A stretch of 35,873 nucleotides of DNA from Psychrobacter sp. 72-O-c (GTDB lineage Bacteria; Pseudomonadota; Gammaproteobacteria; Pseudomonadales; Moraxellaceae). The translations under genes and the position numbers were made by a program. Of this stretch, positions 25,350 to 33,005 are shown in pieces. The notes beneath the pieces are model-generated. The model was not told the DNA's origin and ran no database searches. It saw nothing but the letters and a program-made list of their open reading frames with translations. Position 1 is the stretch's first letter; each line of letters starts with the position of its first letter. Location: assembly GCF_904846605.1 (NCBI RefSeq), contig NZ_CAJHBI010000031.1, positions 1 through 35,873 on the forward strand, given 5' to 3'.

Positions 25350-25378
25350 TTGACAATAAAGTAACTGAATACTTTACT
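25350..25378 (+). promoter_or_regulatory. Candidate promoter of the cysteine-rich gene
   Basis: A consensus -35, TTGACA (25350-25355), is followed after 17 bases by TTTACT (25373-25378) as a -10 with four of six consensus bases. Transcription would start about 25385, some 40 bases before the start codon. A perfect palindrome fills the spacer. Confidence 0.55.
25357..25376. promoter_or_regulatory. Palindromic operator candidate inside the promoter
   Basis: TAAAGTA and TACTTTA form a perfect 7-bp inverted repeat spaced by ACTGAA. It lies between the -35 and -10 elements and touches the -10, a position where a repressor or a MerR-type activator could control the cysteine-rich gene. Confidence 0.45.
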
Positions 25379-25425
25379 AATACTTGCAACAATAAGTCAT
25401 CTATTGTCATGAATAAGGATTTATT

Positions 25426-25572
25426 ATGAAATGTATTTCTAAAAATAAACGGCACTCATTGGTATCTTCTATCCATTATAACTCTAGTTGTAGCTGTACA
25501 AAATGTGGCTGTACCAGTCCTTCAACTTGTGAAAAATGTGATATGTGTTCGAAATGCTGTGAGTGCAGCTAA
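25426..25572 (+). CDS. Metallothionein-like small cysteine-rich protein
   Basis: This 48-residue ORF holds 11 cysteines (positions 3, 22, 24, 27, 29, 35, 38, 41, 44, 45 and 47), 23 percent of its length. From residue 22 the spacing is C-x-C-x2-C-x-C-x5-C-x2-C-x2-C-x2-CC-x-C. There is a basic, Ser-rich stretch before it and no aromatic residue inside the cluster, as in metallothioneins. It lacks the histidines and knuckle of SmtA/BmtA-type bacterial metallothioneins and does not match what I remember of MymT, so the family is uncertain. AAGGA lies 6 bases before the ATG, a promoter is just upstream and a strong terminator 48 bases downstream. Metal binding and cytoplasmic storage or detoxification are inferred from composition. 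Confidence 0.7.
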   Translation: MKCISKNKRHSLVSSIHYNSSCSCTKCGCTSPSTCEKCDMCSKCCECS

Positions 25573-25620
25573 GCGTAATCAGACTCACTATATAACTTTC
25601 TAAAATATCAACAATAATTA

Positions 25621-25662
25621 AAAGGCAGCATCCTATATATTATCTAGGATGCTGCCTTTTTT
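25621..25662. terminator. Bidirectional terminator between the cysteine-rich gene and the HupE-like gene
   Basis: AAAGGCAGCATCCTA (25621-25635) and TAGGATGCTGCCTTT (25645-25659) form a perfect 15-bp stem followed by TTT on the plus strand. It closes the cysteine-rich gene transcript; the A-run on the left gives a shorter T-run for transcripts coming from the minus-strand hupE-like gene. Confidence 0.92.
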
Positions 25663-25748
25663 GTGGATTTGAGATAGATAAGTAGCGACATATTTTGCTA
25701 GATAACTTTTATTGTGAGCTTTAATTTATTGTTAGCTCTAAAACGCGA

Positions 25749-26894
25749 TCACATTATCCGTTCAAAAAACCACCACAAGGCAATGGCAATACTGATCAGA
25801 GAACCTGCATAAAATATGACTGATTTATAAAAACGCGTATGACGTAGTAACAGCGCTATCGGGAATACTAATGCGATGAAAACCAGCTGTCCCAGCTCTA
25901 TTCCTATGTTGAAGCTCAATAGCGCTAGCACGCGCTCGCTTGTCGCTAGTGGTAAGTCTACTAGCACGTTGGCAAAACCAAAACCGTGAATCAGCCCAAA
26001 AACAAAGGCCAGATAGACGGCTCGAACTCGCAGCATTGGTACTAAGTTATTCAGAGCCGCGAAAGCTATAGATAGGGCGATTAAAGATTCGATAAAGCGG
26101 GGAGGGATACTGACGATCCCAAGAGCCGCTAAGCTCAAGGTAATTGAGTGTGCTAGCGTGAAGGAGGTTGCGATCCAAAAAACTTCAATTAATGCGGCTC
26201 GCGGTTTGGCAACGGCAATCAGTTGTTTTTGCTTGCGTATGTAAACCGCAGGGATTAGAAGGACAAACAAAAATAATAGATGATCCCAGCCAATCAGCAA
26301 GTGATGTATTCCACTTTTCAAAAAGTTTATCGCAGTAGAGAGCAAGCCAGAGTCTGCATCTGTACCTAGCGGATTTTGCCCTACGGCCAATACTTGAACA
26401 GGTATGTCACCACCGGCTTGAGTCAGGATCAAGCGGTGGTTGGCATCGATACCTGCTAGTATCTGGTAGTTCAACCCAGAAATAGGTGTTGCGCACTCCA
26501 GTTTAAAATTGGTGTATAAATAATTAAACCCACCGCGCGTATTGATTGCCAATGGCGCAAAATCTGTCATTTGGCAAGATTGAGTACCAGTTTTTAATGT
26601 CACTTGGGCTGCGATTAGCTGTTTTATAAGCGTCGTCTGTGACTTAACCTCCGCCCAACTGACCTGACTGTCTCGGTTTGGGTCTATATCTACCAGCAAA
26701 GCCAGATCTCGAAGCGACAACTCGTACTCGGCGTTGTAGACAATATCGGCTGCGCCTTCAGAGTCGCTCGGTTCTAGATTTAAGTAGGCTGTGCTAGATT
26801 CATGTGCCTGTATCGCCGTGCAAGTCATCGCTAGCAAGAGTAGCGTCAAGTAACGACAGGTGTGACTCCAAGTGAGCCTGTTAAATGCGCTCAT
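25749..26894 (-). CDS. HupE/UreJ_2-family membrane protein with EF-hand-like loop
   Basis: HupE/UreJ proteins are inner-membrane proteins linked to nickel or cobalt supply; this larger branch is poorly characterised. The 381 residues begin with a signal peptide (cleavage near 30, AIQA-HES). A periplasmic domain of about 150 residues includes DPNRDSQVSWAE (71-82), a good match to an EF-hand calcium loop. The membrane part has GIHHLLIGWDHLLFLF (195-210), FTLAHSITL (246-254) and FGLIHGFGFAN (299-309), with conserved His and Asp that could bind metal. The start overlaps the TPR gene stop by 4 bases (ATGA), so the two are co-translated. The transported species is unknown. Confidence 0.85.
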   Translation of the reverse strand: MSAFNRLTWSHTCRYLTLLLLAMTCTAIQAHESSTAYLNLEPSDSEGAADIVYNAEYELSLRDLALLVDIDPNRDSQVSWAEVKSQTTLIKQLIAAQVTLKTGTQSCQMTDFAPLAINTRGGFNYLYTNFKLECATPISGLNYQILAGIDANHRLILTQAGGDIPVQVLAVGQNPLGTDADSGLLSTAINFLKSGIHHLLIGWDHLLFLFVLLIPAVYIRKQKQLIAVAKPRAALIEVFWIATSFTLAHSITLSLAALGIVSIPPRFIESLIALSIAFAALNNLVPMLRVRAVYLAFVFGLIHGFGFANVLVDLPLATSERVLALLSFNIGIELGQLVFIALVFPIALLLRHTRFYKSVIFYAGSLISIAIALWWFFERIM

Positions 26895-28072
26895 GATGGG
26901 GTCTCCGCGCTTAGAGTTTGCGTGCTTGAACCACTGATTTTACCTAAGCGTAAATCACGCTCAAGTGCTGGGTATTCAAACTGAGTGTCTTGCATAAACT
27001 GGCGTATCTGTTTGATGTCTTTTTGGCTACCCGCCTTGATTGCTGCTGTCGCATAGATTAAGATGTCCGCCGTTTCGCGCTGCTCTTGCCAGTTCTCACG
27101 AGCCAACTGGAGCGCTGAGTCGGTCTGGTTGGCAAGCACGGCATAAGTGGCCTGCTCACGCATATGAGCATTTTCCTGGCGTACCTGCCATACCTCAATG
27201 CGTTCTTTCATAAGCGCTAAGTTTTGCTGGGCTTTAGGGTCATTCAGCTTAATTTGGGCAGTGATAAGGCGCAGCAACAGCGCGTCTTTATCGGTGTGGT
27301 CTTCTAGCAGTTGACGCACTTCTTGATACTTTCCGTTTTTTAGTAGCCAATCAGCACGCGCCATAAGAGCGGGCACAGTTTGGTCGTCCATAACGCTAAA
27401 AACTTGTGCAGCAAGGGAAGCGTCTTGGCTGCGCAGTGCTGCGTCGGCCTGCATTAGGTAAATCCAGCGTGCAGTCGATGAGTCGAGCCCAGAAGCAATA
27501 CTAGCTAGCCCGCTTAATTTTTGCTTTGCTTGGGTAAGTTCGCCGGACATGCTTTGGATTTGAGCCTCGCAGGCTAATTGATAGACGCGCAGTGAAGAAT
27601 CAGTGAGTTTTTTACAGTAGTCCATGGCCTCATCAAATTGACCCTGAACCACTAACAAAGAAGATAGTGTCAATAGGGCGTCTGGATTAGCAGCATCTTT
27701 ACTTAGAATCTGCTGCAACAGCTCTTTCGCTTTAGAGAATTGGTGATCTGATTGCAGTGCACGCGCTCGTAGCATGAGGGTTTCTACGCTTTGATCAGTG
27801 GTCTGATCGAGCTGCGCTCGTGCTTGACCTAGCGCACGTGGATCGCCCTGTAAGTAAGCGCGCTCTAAAAGCTGGCTGGTTTGCTCGGGGCTAACGGTAC
27901 TCGTACTAGACGAAAAACTGTCTGAGTTGAGGTAGCGTGCAGGGGGTGAATCGGAGGGTAACGTCTCAAGAATTTGTTGGTCACTTTCTGGAACAAAAGG
28001 TGCGGCGTGAAGCAGTTGGCTGGTTATGAATAATAATGATAGCAATCTAATAGGCTGCTTAATCCAGTGCAT
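26891..28072 (-). CDS. Exported TPR-repeat protein
   Basis: This 393-residue protein has a signal peptide (MHWIKQPIRLLSLLFITSQLLHA) and then an all-helical body built of tetratricopeptide-like repeats. Typical TPR elements are LLERAYLQGDPRALGQARAQ, KAKELLQQILSKDAANPDAL and LVVQGQFDEAMDYC. TPR proteins usually act as assembly scaffolds, and this one is probably periplasmic. It is translationally coupled to the HupE/UreJ-like gene and lies after a hairpin following the lipoprotein gene. The cluster DUF4331, lipoprotein, TPR, HupE is, to my knowledge, conserved but of unknown function. No catalytic motif is visible. Confidence 0.85.
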   Translation of the reverse strand: MHWIKQPIRLLSLLFITSQLLHAAPFVPESDQQILETLPSDSPPARYLNSDSFSSSTSTVSPEQTSQLLERAYLQGDPRALGQARAQLDQTTDQSVETLMLRARALQSDHQFSKAKELLQQILSKDAANPDALLTLSSLLVVQGQFDEAMDYCKKLTDSSLRVYQLACEAQIQSMSGELTQAKQKLSGLASIASGLDSSTARWIYLMQADAALRSQDASLAAQVFSVMDDQTVPALMARADWLLKNGKYQEVRQLLEDHTDKDALLLRLITAQIKLNDPKAQQNLALMKERIEVWQVRQENAHMREQATYAVLANQTDSALQLARENWQEQRETADILIYATAAIKAGSQKDIKQIRQFMQDTQFEYPALERDLRLGKISGSSTQTLSAETPS

Positions 28073-28099
28073 AAAATCTCTCCATTTAAAACCTAAAGA

Positions 28100-28129
28100 A
28101 GCACCTGATCATTCGCATGATCAGGTGCT
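28100..28129. terminator. Perfect hairpin between the lipoprotein and TPR genes
   Basis: AGCACCTGATCAT (28100-28112) pairs with ATGATCAGGTGCT (28117-28129) around TCGC, a 13-bp perfect stem. On the minus strand TTCTTTAGG follows, a weak U-tract. It could be a partial terminator that gives less TPR/HupE-like product than DUF4331 protein. Confidence 0.6.
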
Positions 28130-28148
28130 CTATTTAATTCACGTCAAA

Positions 28149-28427
28149 CTATAGTGAAGAATTGGCGTCTGTTATGGCAACAGGCTCTGCCAAGTTGGCT
28201 TCTGGAAGTATAATCCCGTCAATGTCTTGCGGCTCATCGACATTTACGTTTTTACTGGTGTTGATCACGGCAGAAACTCTCTTAACTGCCAACTTCGCAT
28301 TGGCCTGATCCACAGCTACGTCAGTATTAACTGGATCCCGTGTCTCAAAGTCGTTGTCATTATCATTGAAGCAACCAGATAGAGCCGCCGATCCAGTGAC
28401 CAATACCGCTAAAAGTAGATAGCGCAT
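28149..28427 (-). CDS. Small lipoprotein of unknown function
   Basis: This 92-residue protein has a lipoprotein signal ending in ALSGC (Cys19), then an acidic, Asn/Asp-rich segment (FNDNDNDFETRDP) and a short soluble remainder rich in Val, Asn and Asp. It is probably anchored in a membrane on the periplasmic side. The acidic run after the lipid anchor could bind metal ions or serve as a spacer. A ribosome binding site GGAG lies before the start. It sits 28 bases after the DUF4331 gene on the same strand and probably works with it. I know of no named family. Confidence 0.75.
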   Translation of the reverse strand: MRYLLLAVLVTGSAALSGCFNDNDNDFETRDPVNTDVAVDQANAKLAVKRVSAVINTSKNVNVDEPQDIDGIILPEANLAEPVAITDANSSL

Positions 28428-28455
28428 GGTATTTCTCCTTTAGTTCTATTTACCA

Positions 28456-30042
28456 TTATTGTGGTGCGGTTGCTTTTTTGGTACCGCCTGGGAAAGGACT
28501 AGTCAGATAAGGAAAGACTGAGTCAAAATCAGTAGCAATTTTAGGGGGGGCACCGTCAGTAAGTTTAGCTTTACCGGCAGGGGCATCAGAAGGAATGCCT
28601 GCTTCAGCATCACCGGGGACGCAAGTAACATCTGCGGGTAGACCGGCGTAACACAACGCACCCATAGCTACTCTTAATGAAACGTCAGTCACGTCGTCAC
28701 CAGGTCGTCTACCGTTTGGAAATCCTGCAACATCGCCAGTTGCATTAGGCAGGCCATCATTATGAGCGGAAATGGTACCAATCACGCCTAAGTCATTTTG
28801 CATGTTAGCTGGTTTTGTAGGTGTAGAGGTATTTAGGCGCAGCATATCTGCAGGTACTTGATTTGGATTAGCTGGTTTGTTAATGGTTGGAACACCAGTC
28901 AAAAAGGCCGTTACTAAATCTTGACGTGGGAAATTGGTTGGCGCTGGCGCACTTGGGTACAGGGTCTCAATCAATTGAGGAAGCGTAGGGAAGAACACGT
29001 ATTCCTTAAAGTTATCCACATCATTTTTTGGTTCTGAAGCGTTAAATTTGTCTTTGTCTTTAAGACCAATGACCACTTCGTTGACTAGTGGCATACCTAA
29101 TCTAGAAACCTGAGTCCACGCGCCACCTTTTTTAGCGGTAGTACTAAGATTACTGGTAGCAGTTTTAGGTGAAGGATTCACTAAAGTAGCCTGACGTACA
29201 CTAGCCGTGGTCCAAGCACCAATTACAGGATCCTTACCCATCATGCCATTACCTAAATTTACTTGAGCGGGGTTAAGCAAGCAATCCTTAGGAATTTCCA
29301 GTGCAATTGAGGTAATATTCTTATCGGCTAGGATGTTGTCACCGGCGTCACGGGCACCTAATGGGTTTAAGTTAATTAAATCGAACACTCTACCCAAATC
29401 GATCGCGAAACCTTCAGTGCGTTGGCCGACAAATACTCTACCCTTTTTGGTTCCAGCACAGCTGCCAAGTGGTAAGTCTGAGATGAAGCCATCTGCATAG
29501 CTTTTGTAGTCCGGAAAGGTTTTAGTACCAATATTGTCAAATGGCTTTTTATAAGTACCACCTAGCTGTTGGCGATTGTTACTGCGGCGATCATCTTTGA
29601 CCATCGTCACTGTATAGCTTTCGTTGGTTTGCAGATTGGCTGCGACTGCGCCAGGTCCAGCATTAATTAAAGGAATAGCAACCTTTGACGGACCGCCTGA
29701 GGGTATTTCGATGCTATTTAGGTTTTGAGTAAAGTCAAATTGGAAAGTGATGTCTTCAACAGCGTCACCGTCGTTATCGATATGGATCTCGTACAATGCA
29801 TCGTCATCTAATGCAAAATAGTTGGGCCCACCGTAAGCGTCTTGTAGCGGTAGGTAGTTAGCAATAATCGTGACGTAATCCTCTCGACCATCCTCATAAC
29901 TGTTAAACATATAAAGGTCAGTTGCATCGACCTTAGGTGTTTTGGTAATTGAGGGGGCTTCACGGTGACTAGACGCCATAGCGCCTGCACTCATGCTTAA
30001 AGCCAGTGCCGCTGTTAGAGCGTGTACAGTGTATTTCTTCAT
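28456..30042 (-). CDS. DUF4331-domain exported protein
   Basis: This 528-residue protein carries a signal peptide (MKKYTVHALTAALALSMSAGAMA) and opens its mature part with SSHREAPSITKTPKVDATDLYMFNS, the hallmark of DUF4331, whose function is not established. The mature region is rich in beta structure, Asp and Asn. Segments such as LDDDALYEIHIDNDGDAVED, with many aspartates, resemble calcium-binding loops. Six cysteines are scattered in the second half. It is the first gene of a four-gene minus-strand cluster and is divergent from tonB across 470 bp. Periplasmic or outer-surface location is likely; a role in metal handling is inferred only from neighbours. Confidence 0.85.
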   Translation of the reverse strand: MKKYTVHALTAALALSMSAGAMASSHREAPSITKTPKVDATDLYMFNSYEDGREDYVTIIANYLPLQDAYGGPNYFALDDDALYEIHIDNDGDAVEDITFQFDFTQNLNSIEIPSGGPSKVAIPLINAGPGAVAANLQTNESYTVTMVKDDRRSNNRQQLGGTYKKPFDNIGTKTFPDYKSYADGFISDLPLGSCAGTKKGRVFVGQRTEGFAIDLGRVFDLINLNPLGARDAGDNILADKNITSIALEIPKDCLLNPAQVNLGNGMMGKDPVIGAWTTASVRQATLVNPSPKTATSNLSTTAKKGGAWTQVSRLGMPLVNEVVIGLKDKDKFNASEPKNDVDNFKEYVFFPTLPQLIETLYPSAPAPTNFPRQDLVTAFLTGVPTINKPANPNQVPADMLRLNTSTPTKPANMQNDLGVIGTISAHNDGLPNATGDVAGFPNGRRPGDDVTDVSLRVAMGALCYAGLPADVTCVPGDAEAGIPSDAPAGKAKLTDGAPPKIATDFDSVFPYLTSPFPGGTKKATAPQ

Positions 30043-30512
30043 ACGAAATCCTTGTAAAGAAACTTTAGGGGTAGTGGTTTCTAAAAAATTTAGATTTATG
30101 TTATATACAATCCCTAATAACTTAAACTAAACTGTTCTCTTAGTAAGTTAAAGTAAACTACACGTACAGGCAAGTTTTTTATTCAGAAGTTACTGATTTA
30201 TTAAAATATGGGCCATTTTTTCACAAAAAATTACCCTGTAGTAACAATTTGGACGTCAGAATTTATCGAACATAAAAACTAGTTTTAAAGATGATTTCAG
30301 ACGATCATCCTAATAAAGTATTTAATACCCAAACCGCTAGTGGTTCTCGTAGATGGATCTACGGACGCTAAGCCAATGGCTTATACGCCCTTATCAAATT
30401 AATCTTGTTATAGATGCTGATTTAACGCAATATACGATGCAACTTGTGCCATTTATAATTTTGATTAAACCCTGTTCATGCTTGTTTCTAACCGGCTGCC
30501 TTATAAATTATT
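30043..30512. other. Divergent promoter region between the DUF4331 gene and tonB
   Basis: The 470-bp spacer has no convincing gene. It is AT-rich in its first half, where on the minus strand TTTAGTTTAAG and TATAAC near 30100-30130 could serve a DUF4331 promoter. Further on are two tight hairpins at 30348-30363 and 30369-30383. No Fur-type box (GATAATGATAATCATTATC-like) was found. Confidence 0.5.
30348..30383 (+). other. Two adjacent hairpins in the tonB leader
   Basis: CGTAGA-TGGA-TCTACG (30348-30363) and TAAGCC-AAT-GGCTTA (30369-30383) are two perfect 6-bp stems separated by 5 bases, 130 bases upstream of the tonB start. They may form a structured 5' leader or mark a protein-binding site. 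Confidence 0.4.
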
Positions 30513-31619
30513 ATGATACCAATTTCATTCAACCGTCCGAGCTGTTCCATTTGGCCTATCAATGCTGGGACAACTATTTTTGTCATTGTATTGCATAGCC
30601 TCGCTATATGGGCCTTGATGTCTATGGAAAGCCCAGAACGTCCCGAGATAGAGGTGATTGAGCCTGCAGCCATTCAGTTAGAATTAGTGACGTTAACAAC
30701 TTCACCTGCTAAAAACCCTCATGCTGAAAACCCCCGTATAGCACCTCAATCTGTGCGCCAGCCAAAACCGCAAGTAAAGAAAATATCAGCTAAGCCAGTA
30801 GAGGCTAATTCAGTAGAAACAGTCAAGCCAGAGCCGGACCTTGTCGAACCACTAAAACCTATTGAACCGCTAAAACCCGAACCAAAAAAGGAACAACCAG
30901 AGCCCATAAAAGTGCAACCTGAGCCAAAAGAAAAAACCAAGACCACTGTATCGGCACAAGACAACATAACAAAAGAATCAGAAAAGTTAGCCAAAGAAAT
31001 GGCTGAAGAAGAACAGGATCTTGTCGCGTTAGTTCAAGCTATGACAGGACAGTTCGATCCCGAACCAGCAGATATATCGGGGCAAGAGCTCGTCATAAAA
31101 GAATCAAAAAAGACAGTCAAGGCTACGTCTGAAGAAGAAATAGACTTAGCTGCGATGATCCGAGCGGTAACGGCACAATATAATCGCGACCAAGCTCGTC
31201 AGCGGCGAGAAGCCACAAAACAAGAGAATAGGAAACGTGCTGAACAAGATACATTACAAGCACAGGCTGATAAGGGTAATAAGAAACAAAAACAAGCTGA
31301 TACGAGTGATAAACCTATCAATTTTGCGACAGAGCAGGCCAGTTGGCTTCCCGAACACGAGCCTAATACAAGTCTACCGTTACCAGTATGGCGTGAGACT
31401 ACTGCCCGCTCGGGTGAGGTCTTTACTGTATTGTTAGAGCTACATGTCGATAAAGATGGCTATATCACTGAAGTACAACTGCTCCAGTCATCAGGCAATC
31501 AGATCATCGATGCCGTAGCAACGGTCCAAGTAAGAGCAGGCCAACTCAAGCCGTTGCAACAAAATGGGCTGCCCGTTAATGGCATTGTACCAATGTCATT
31601 AAGTTATGAGCGGCCTTAA
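30513..31619 (+). CDS. tonB: TonB-family energy transducer
   Basis: This 368-residue protein transmits proton-motive force from ExbB/ExbD to outer-membrane transporters. The N-terminus has a membrane helix (about 18-36, INAGTTIFVIVLHSLAIWAL). The next stretch is Pro/Lys/Glu-rich (about 80-145, KPEP-type repeats), typical of the periplasm-spanning region. The C-terminal TonB domain is about 288-368, with LHVDKDGYITEVQLLQSSG. It is longer than E. coli TonB (239). Residues 152-182 and 194-224 are an internal duplication of a charged coiled-coil-like unit, seen in no TonB I know. Ribosome binding site is poor. It is followed by exbB and exbD. Confidence 0.9.
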   Translation: MIPISFNRPSCSIWPINAGTTIFVIVLHSLAIWALMSMESPERPEIEVIEPAAIQLELVTLTTSPAKNPHAENPRIAPQSVRQPKPQVKKISAKPVEANSVETVKPEPDLVEPLKPIEPLKPEPKKEQPEPIKVQPEPKEKTKTTVSAQDNITKESEKLAKEMAEEEQDLVALVQAMTGQFDPEPADISGQELVIKESKKTVKATSEEEIDLAAMIRAVTAQYNRDQARQRREATKQENRKRAEQDTLQAQADKGNKKQKQADTSDKPINFATEQASWLPEHEPNTSLPLPVWRETTARSGEVFTVLLELHVDKDGYITEVQLLQSSGNQIIDAVATVQVRAGQLKPLQQNGLPVNGIVPMSLSYERP

Positions 31620-31804
31620 TCTAAGCAACTAGGTACCAGTAAAAAAAGAATAAACAAACATCAGTAACGAGACAAGAGAGGCCGCCTATCATCCTAAATT
31701 ATCGAGCGATTAATTTAGCAAGCTGTTCACTGAGCTGTTAAGCGATTGATCACTTAAGGAAAAAAGCAGCCTATAGCGCTACTCAACTGCTTTAAGGAGT
31801 CTAT
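31620..31804. other. Spacer between tonB and exbB
   Basis: This 185-bp spacer holds no gene and no clear terminator. AAGGAG lies just before the exbB start. Continuous transcription from tonB to exbB is possible. Confidence 0.4.
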
Positions 31805-32416
31805 ATGGATTTTACAGATTATTGGCAATACACAGATATTATTACTAAGCTTTTGTTTTTTGCGCTAATTGCGTTATCGATCGCTTCTTGGGTTACGGGA
31901 ATATTGCGACTACATTATAGCCGCCAGTTGGCCAAAACGGTCGTTGCTGACTTAGCGCAGCAAGTAGGCAGTCAGGTACCGCATACTTTGCAAGCCAGTC
32001 CAGAAGAGCGCAGGCTTCTAACCGAACAGACGTTGTTACAGCAGATCGGTCGCTACCGTTATCAGAGCGAGCAAGGGTTACCACTGCTCGGAACGACCGC
32101 TGCTATTGCGCCTTTTATTGGGCTATTTGGGACAGTGTGGGGAATATTTCATGCACTGCGTAGCATAGGCGCAAGCGGGCAGGCGGGACTTGCACAAGTG
32201 GCGGGTCCGGTAGGCGAAGCGCTTATTATGACTGGTCTCGGTCTGGCGGTAGCAATTCCCGCGGTAATCTTTTATAACATTATTACGCGTATGAATCGCC
32301 GAGTCCTGCACATGGCTAACGATATCGCACATGGTCTATTGGGTGAGTCGATGCGACCAGCCGTGACAGCAGACGTTAAAGCAGCCGATGCTAGAGTAGC
32401 CGATGTAAAAGCATAG
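31805..32416 (+). CDS. exbB: ExbB/TolQ/MotA-family proton channel protein
   Basis: This 203-residue inner-membrane protein forms the proton-conducting complex with ExbD that drives TonB. The first helix is at about residues 14-33 (ITKLLFFALIALSIASWVTG), a cytoplasmic segment follows, and the conserved MotA/TolQ/ExbB region is LLGTTAAIAPFIGLFGTVWGIFHALR with EALIMTGLGLAVAIPAVIFYNII. It is short of the usual N-terminal extension. The last 19 residues (VTADVKAADARVADVKA) contain an Ala/Val/Asp repeat and look like a disordered tail. AAGGAG sits 8 bases before the ATG. exbD follows 56 bases later. Confidence 0.93.
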   Translation: MDFTDYWQYTDIITKLLFFALIALSIASWVTGILRLHYSRQLAKTVVADLAQQVGSQVPHTLQASPEERRLLTEQTLLQQIGRYRYQSEQGLPLLGTTAAIAPFIGLFGTVWGIFHALRSIGASGQAGLAQVAGPVGEALIMTGLGLAVAIPAVIFYNIITRMNRRVLHMANDIAHGLLGESMRPAVTADVKAADARVADVKA

Positions 32417-32472
32417 ACAATGGCAATCTACTCGCTACTCTAATTAATAAAGAAAAAAAGAAGGAGGCAGAT

Positions 32473-32874
32473 ATGGCGTTTCATCTAGGCGATGAAGAGA
32501 CCCAAGGCATAAGTGGGATGAATCTAATTCCGCTCATCGATATTATGCTGGTGCTGATGATTATCTTTTTGGTCACGGCCACAGTGATGAATCCAACCGT
32601 ACCTTTGGAGCTACCCGAGACCAGTGCTACGATTAGTGACTTGCCTGATGAGGTGTTGCAAGTCAGTATTGATAAGGATAGTGGCTTATTCTGGGATGAA
32701 GAGGCGCTGACGTTAGAGCAATTGCAAGTACGGTTTGAGCAAGCGTCAAAAGAGGGGCGTAATCCGAATATTCACCTGCGGGCGGATAAAGACACCCGTT
32801 ACGATATGGTCGCGCAAGTGCTGGCTGCCGCGAGTAATGCGGGTCTGACTAAGATTGCTTTTGTAAATAAATAG
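32473..32874 (+). CDS. exbD: ExbD/TolR-family protein
   Basis: This is the partner of ExbB, 133 residues. A short cytoplasmic part precedes the single membrane helix (LIPLIDIMLVLMIIFLVTA, 18-36), where Asp23 is the conserved proton-carrying residue. The periplasmic domain follows with LPETSATISDLP and a typical ending ALAAASNAGLTKIAFVNK-like segment. AAGGAGG lies 7 bases before the ATG, and it follows exbB in the same orientation, so the three genes form a complete TonB energy unit. No outer-membrane receptor is encoded nearby, so the transported ligand is unknown. Confidence 0.95.
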   Translation: MAFHLGDEETQGISGMNLIPLIDIMLVLMIIFLVTATVMNPTVPLELPETSATISDLPDEVLQVSIDKDSGLFWDEEALTLEQLQVRFEQASKEGRNPNIHLRADKDTRYDMVAQVLAAASNAGLTKIAFVNK

Positions 32875-32940
32875 GCTTTGCATAAGATACGGTCATGTTT
32901 AGCCGCTGTTTAATATCATTGTTTCACTTCCGTTAATACT

Positions 32941-32973
32941 ATTAATTAGTGCCTATTAATTAGTGCCTATTAA
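32941..32973. repeat. 14-bp tandem duplication upstream of narK
   Basis: ATTAATTAGTGCCT occurs at 32941-32954 and 32955-32968, followed by a partial third start. It lies in the 209-bp spacer after exbD. Confidence 0.85.
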
Positions 32974-32981
32974 GTGGTACT

Positions 32982-33005
32982 GAAAGCAAAATTTATACTG
33001 CTTTC
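32982..33005. promoter_or_regulatory. Inverted repeat upstream of the nitrate transporter
   Basis: GAAAGCA (32982-32988) and TGCTTTC (32999-33005) form a perfect 7-bp dyad spaced by 10 bases, 79 bases before the transporter start. It may be an operator. The site at 33071-33077 reads TACCCCT on the minus strand, which fits the NarL heptamer consensus, but it overlaps the ribosome binding region. Confidence 0.35.

Noticed and set aside
30353..30598. 81-codon ORF upstream of and overlapping tonB
   Set aside because: It overlaps the tonB start in another frame, has cysteine-rich but irregular sequence and no ribosome binding site.
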